Positions 60,728-64,000 of a stretch of 64,000 nt of DNA are shown in pieces. Source of the DNA: Isoetes taiwanensis (Eukaryota > Streptophyta > Lycopodiopsida > Isoetales > Isoetaceae); the NCBI GenBank assembly GCA_021234155.1, contig JAJEKV010000206.1, positions 992,001-1,056,000 of the forward strand, in the 5' to 3' direction. The notes beneath the pieces were generated by a model. It was not told the DNA's origin. It did no database searches and saw only the letters and a list, made by a program, of their open reading frames with translations. The position numbers and the translations under genes were made by a program. The first letter of the stretch is position 1. The number at the start of each line of letters is the position of its first letter.

Positions 60728-63350
60728 CACCCCCCGTGTGAATATGCACCCAAACAAAAGGGGGTTTAAGGGGGAATTTAATTTTAATGCGTGTAATGTA
60801 ATGGTTTGTGTTATAGCTTAAAAATTTTTTTTGCCCCTTCGGGGCCAAAAACAAACAACGTTACATGACACTTGGATGAGTTGATGTTGTGAATATAAGC
60901 AATATAAGCTAAAAATCCATAAACGTGAATAAAACTCAAAATATGAGTTCTATTATTAAGGGGGGAGTATAATTAGAGTTGTTGGAGATTATTAATGATT
61001 TATGTTATCAAAAGATTTGAAGGCAAACAGGAAAAAAAAGACTTCAAAGAGGAAAATAAAGACTTCAAGCATCTGTTTCAAGCATATGTTACAAGAATAT
61101 TGAATAATTCAATAACTTAATAACTCTTGAACAATATAATCTTTTTTCATTACCTCGATATGTTTGTAATCGATTGAACATTTGTGAATGGTTCATTCAA
61201 GTATCAAAGAACTTGCATTGATCCTTTGACATCCACCATATTGAAGGTCTAATATATGATAGCCATTTGTATACGATAATATCTAGAATATATTGCCTTG
61301 CCAGCAGATCTAATGCTTTACTCCATTATAAAGAAGCTAGTAATTTATGTCTGCATATCATATCATGAATTTGAGTGCTGCTTGACAAGGTTGTAGATGC
61401 TGATATTCTACTATTGCTTCCAGCTCCAAGACGTTGAGTTGATTATATCCGTGTCTTCGTACCAGCAAAGAAACATAGAAAACTGGCTTCTGCACTGCAA
61501 ATAAACAAATAGAAGTCTGCATAGAGAATTTTAGATTACTGAATACAAGAGATCACGTATATTACTATCCCAAAGCACAAGATAGGTTTTCTCCATTCAG
61601 CAAGAACTCATATCACTTTGGTTTTCTTTTATTTCTTACCTGCTCTGCGAATTTTAGACCTTCCCCTTTTGCAATATTTGATGAAGCAAAATATCCAAGA
61701 CGCCCTAAGAACACTTTAACAGATGATTTGACAGAATACTTGATATCTCGAGATAATGTCGCTAGATGTATTCAGCATCAAAAACAAAGTCTGAGGAGAC
61801 CCTTGTATTCCAAGACCGGTGAAACCAAAGACTCACGATTCAAAACATCAATATATGCGATGTAAACCAAGATTTGGACAAAAATGATGACCGTATCCAT
61901 CTTCTTTTTTTTGCACAAAAGCCACGACCACCAAGTATTTTCATCTTGAAACTCAAGCTACATGCATCCACAAATTATGGTTAAAATCGCTGGATCAAGG
62001 AACATAAATATAAAATGCTTTCGGCTTACATTATTAATCATCTCTTACGTCAAATAACACGGAAAATTTTGATCATTCCTTTGCTGAAAAGTTTAGAATG
62101 CATTGGCTCCATAAAATGCTTCCATGAGCTTGTTTTTACGCTATAACTGTTTTTGGCCTTGTTCATCTCAACCTTAACCTAAGCGATGACGATTTTTAGC
62201 AAAAAGATGCAAGATGCCCAATTTCAAATTAGGAAGTAGTAAACACCGGATAGTTAATTGAAGTCCACGGTCGAGAGCATGTGACGCGTTTCCGGACCGG
62301 ATGCGGTGGTGATGGCAAAATTATGTGGGGCAATTGACACTTTCCTTTGGTAAAAGGGCAGTTGACATTCCTCTGCCAGTCCATTTCTAGACTATGTCCT
62401 ACATCAACTGTATCGTTAATCTTTCCCTTTTCATCACATATCCCCACAATAATATTCTCTAACTTTCTGCCAACTAGAAATTTGCTTGGTATCTGTTCAA
62501 ATACAAAGAAATTATCAGTAAGATAAAGATTATATGTGATGCATCCTCAAATACATTGATGAGTTTACCTCGGTTAAATTTTGCGGACTTGACTAATAGT
62601 TCTAAAAGTGATTTTCGTCAAGCTTTTGTCTCCATTTTCGGACCAGATTTCAATTGCACCTAGCATAGTAAACGACTTAAGAAAAATAGCTCTAATGTTT
62701 CTGGATGTTATGAAGTGACTAATTCTTTTCATTCAATCCAAACATCTGCCTGTGCTCACCCAACAGCAATAGTCCAACCTATTCGCCAACTACAATACGA
62801 AAATCGTAAGCATTTTATCTTCGTGAGGAATCAACATTTTTATACTGGCACAATGTTCTGCATGATCTGGCCTATATCATCGTGTCCTATAACAGAAGCT
62901 CGCACCCTGAGACTCTGCCCTTGCGGCCCCTACCCTGCCCTGTAAACGCCGAAGCTGCCGAAATACAAAAAAAGGGTTGTTCCATGCATCTCAGTACTAA
63001 AGAAAAGGGATTTTATGGGTGCTTCATACCTGAAGAATGAATTGTGAGAAAAGCACCATACCAAAATGTAGTAGGCTGCTCAAACAAAGTCCTGTTAACT
63101 TTTGCCTTGCCAAGCCGTGAGAGAAGAACATGTAGAAGCACAATCCTCGAACAATCAAGTAACCCTAAAATACCTTTGTTCGATGTTTGCATGCTTGAAT
63201 TGTGATATTCTTAGAAATCATAGGCATAACCATTGAATAACGCCAAAATTAATGTGAAGGTATGTGCACTCTAGATGTACCGATTAGTACATCTCACGAA
63301 ATACAGTCATCAAATCATATAAAAACCTTCGTAAAAAGTGTATAAAAATA
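60728..63350. other. Intergenic, no supported gene
   Basis: A short hairpin (GCCCCTTCGGGGC) lies at about 60833-60845. The frames at 62229-62447 and 62715-62945 show no known motif. No RNA gene is recognised. Confidence 0.4.
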
Positions 63351-63357
63351 CAAAAGA

Positions 63358-63830
63358 AACCCCCTGTTATTATGCTACATATTCTAAACGAGGTGCACCT
63401 TGGACTACCATAGTCGTTGGATCCGTCAATTCTACGACCCAGATCGTATGTTGGAGCCTCTGGGCACTTCTCTTTTTGCTTATGGTCATTTATGATTGGA
63501 GGCGCCTATGATTTTGAATATAAAATACGAGTTTGTCTAAGGTTTTCAGGGAATATCGAACCTTCATACGACTTTGCCTAAGATTTTTGAATGTGAAATA
63601 TGGGACCTCGAACCTCTACCAAAATAGCTCAATGTCCTAATAAGACTACTGTAACCAATATACCCAGTGAGCTAATATGATTATTTTTTATCTTGAATCT
63701 ATGTTTTCTTTATAACAATGCATTCAATTATTTTAGAGATATATGGTCTATGGTTTCAGGGATTGTAATTTTTACATCCATATCAAATGCCCCTGGAACC
63801 CCCTGTTATTGTGCTACATATGGATATAGA
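63358..63830. repeat. Dispersed ~450-bp repeat, single unit
   Basis: Starts AACCCCCTGTTATTATGC and ends AACCCCCTGTTATTGTGC, so the unit is bounded by a direct copy of the same word. It has the same minus-strand B-box-like stretch (GGTTCGAGG) as its relatives. Confidence 0.85.
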
Positions 63831-64000
63831 AAAATATAATTTGTATTCCAGCTGTGCCGATTTGGTCACAACATGGCAGACTTCATCGGGTTGTGCATTT
63901 ATCAGCCCTGAGCTAATCAGGTAAAAGTATGCTTCTTGTTTTTGTTTTGTAGATAGATCTTCTTGTGGCTCATGCTCTGGCCCTGGGCTAGTGGGGTAAA
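63831..64000. other. Window end, nothing recognised
   Basis: AT-rich sequence without a supportable feature. Confidence 0.4.

Noticed and set aside
61400..62950. Possible genes at the right end
   Set aside because: Short frames without motifs, codon pattern or joinable exons.

Overview
The window is nuclear DNA of a land plant. It holds GT-AG introns, large PLS-type pentatricopeptide repeat (PPR) genes, a plant-type cytosolic glutamyl-tRNA synthetase with an N-terminal GST-like region, a plant methylesterase relic, and plant Helitron, hAT, Copia-LTR and MITE sequences. The density of old transposons and the near-intronless PLS PPR style suggest a repeat-rich seed-free plant such as a fern. 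That placement is an inference; no marker in the window proves it.

Layout: 1-1150 is a 19-bp minisatellite with a 240-bp higher-order repeat. 1878-5033 is an unrecognised multi-exon gene with one in-frame TGA early on. 5-9.2 kb is AT-rich repeat DNA. 9.23-9.48 kb is a PPR relic (-). 10490-13383 is a segmental duplication (partner 36629-37610) covering the shared 5' ends of two head-to-head PPR genes. Its plus arm continues into the only long intact PPR gene of the window (13088-16306, two exons, about 1041 aa). 18643-24273 is a decayed autonomous Helitron whose N-terminus can be read through six small symmetric introns and carries two AT-hook motifs. 27027-30235 (-) is an intact seven-exon cytosolic GluRS gene, the one clear housekeeping gene. 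31.7-32.1 kb is a nest of foldback and tRNA-like elements.

35061-36965 (-) is the longer, broken copy of the minus-strand PPR gene; the second duplication copy lies next to it. 37.6-38.5, 60.1-60.7 and 63.4-63.8 kb carry a roughly 450-bp dispersed repeat with a tRNA-like box. 43.9 and 46.7 kb are two canonical Helitron 3' ends facing each other across a roughly 370-bp tandem repeat. 47.3-48.4 kb is a duplicated unit bounded by inverted ATTCTAGAAT ends. 50.4-54.0 kb is a large inverted repeat made from two hAT transposase relics, a possible hairpin-RNA source. 56.0-57.1 kb is an LRR relic cut by a Copia-type LTR with a tRNA-Met primer site, and 57.86-58.77 kb is a methylesterase (MES) relic. 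The rest is AT-rich DNA without a supportable gene.

The most informative observations are these. (1) The duplicated divergent PPR promoter keeps a different gene in each copy; one copy carries a 1659-bp insertion that is itself a TIR element interrupted by a TAA-flanked MITE. (2) The Helitron N-terminus has all-phase-2 introns and AT-hooks. (3) The hAT relics form an inverted repeat.
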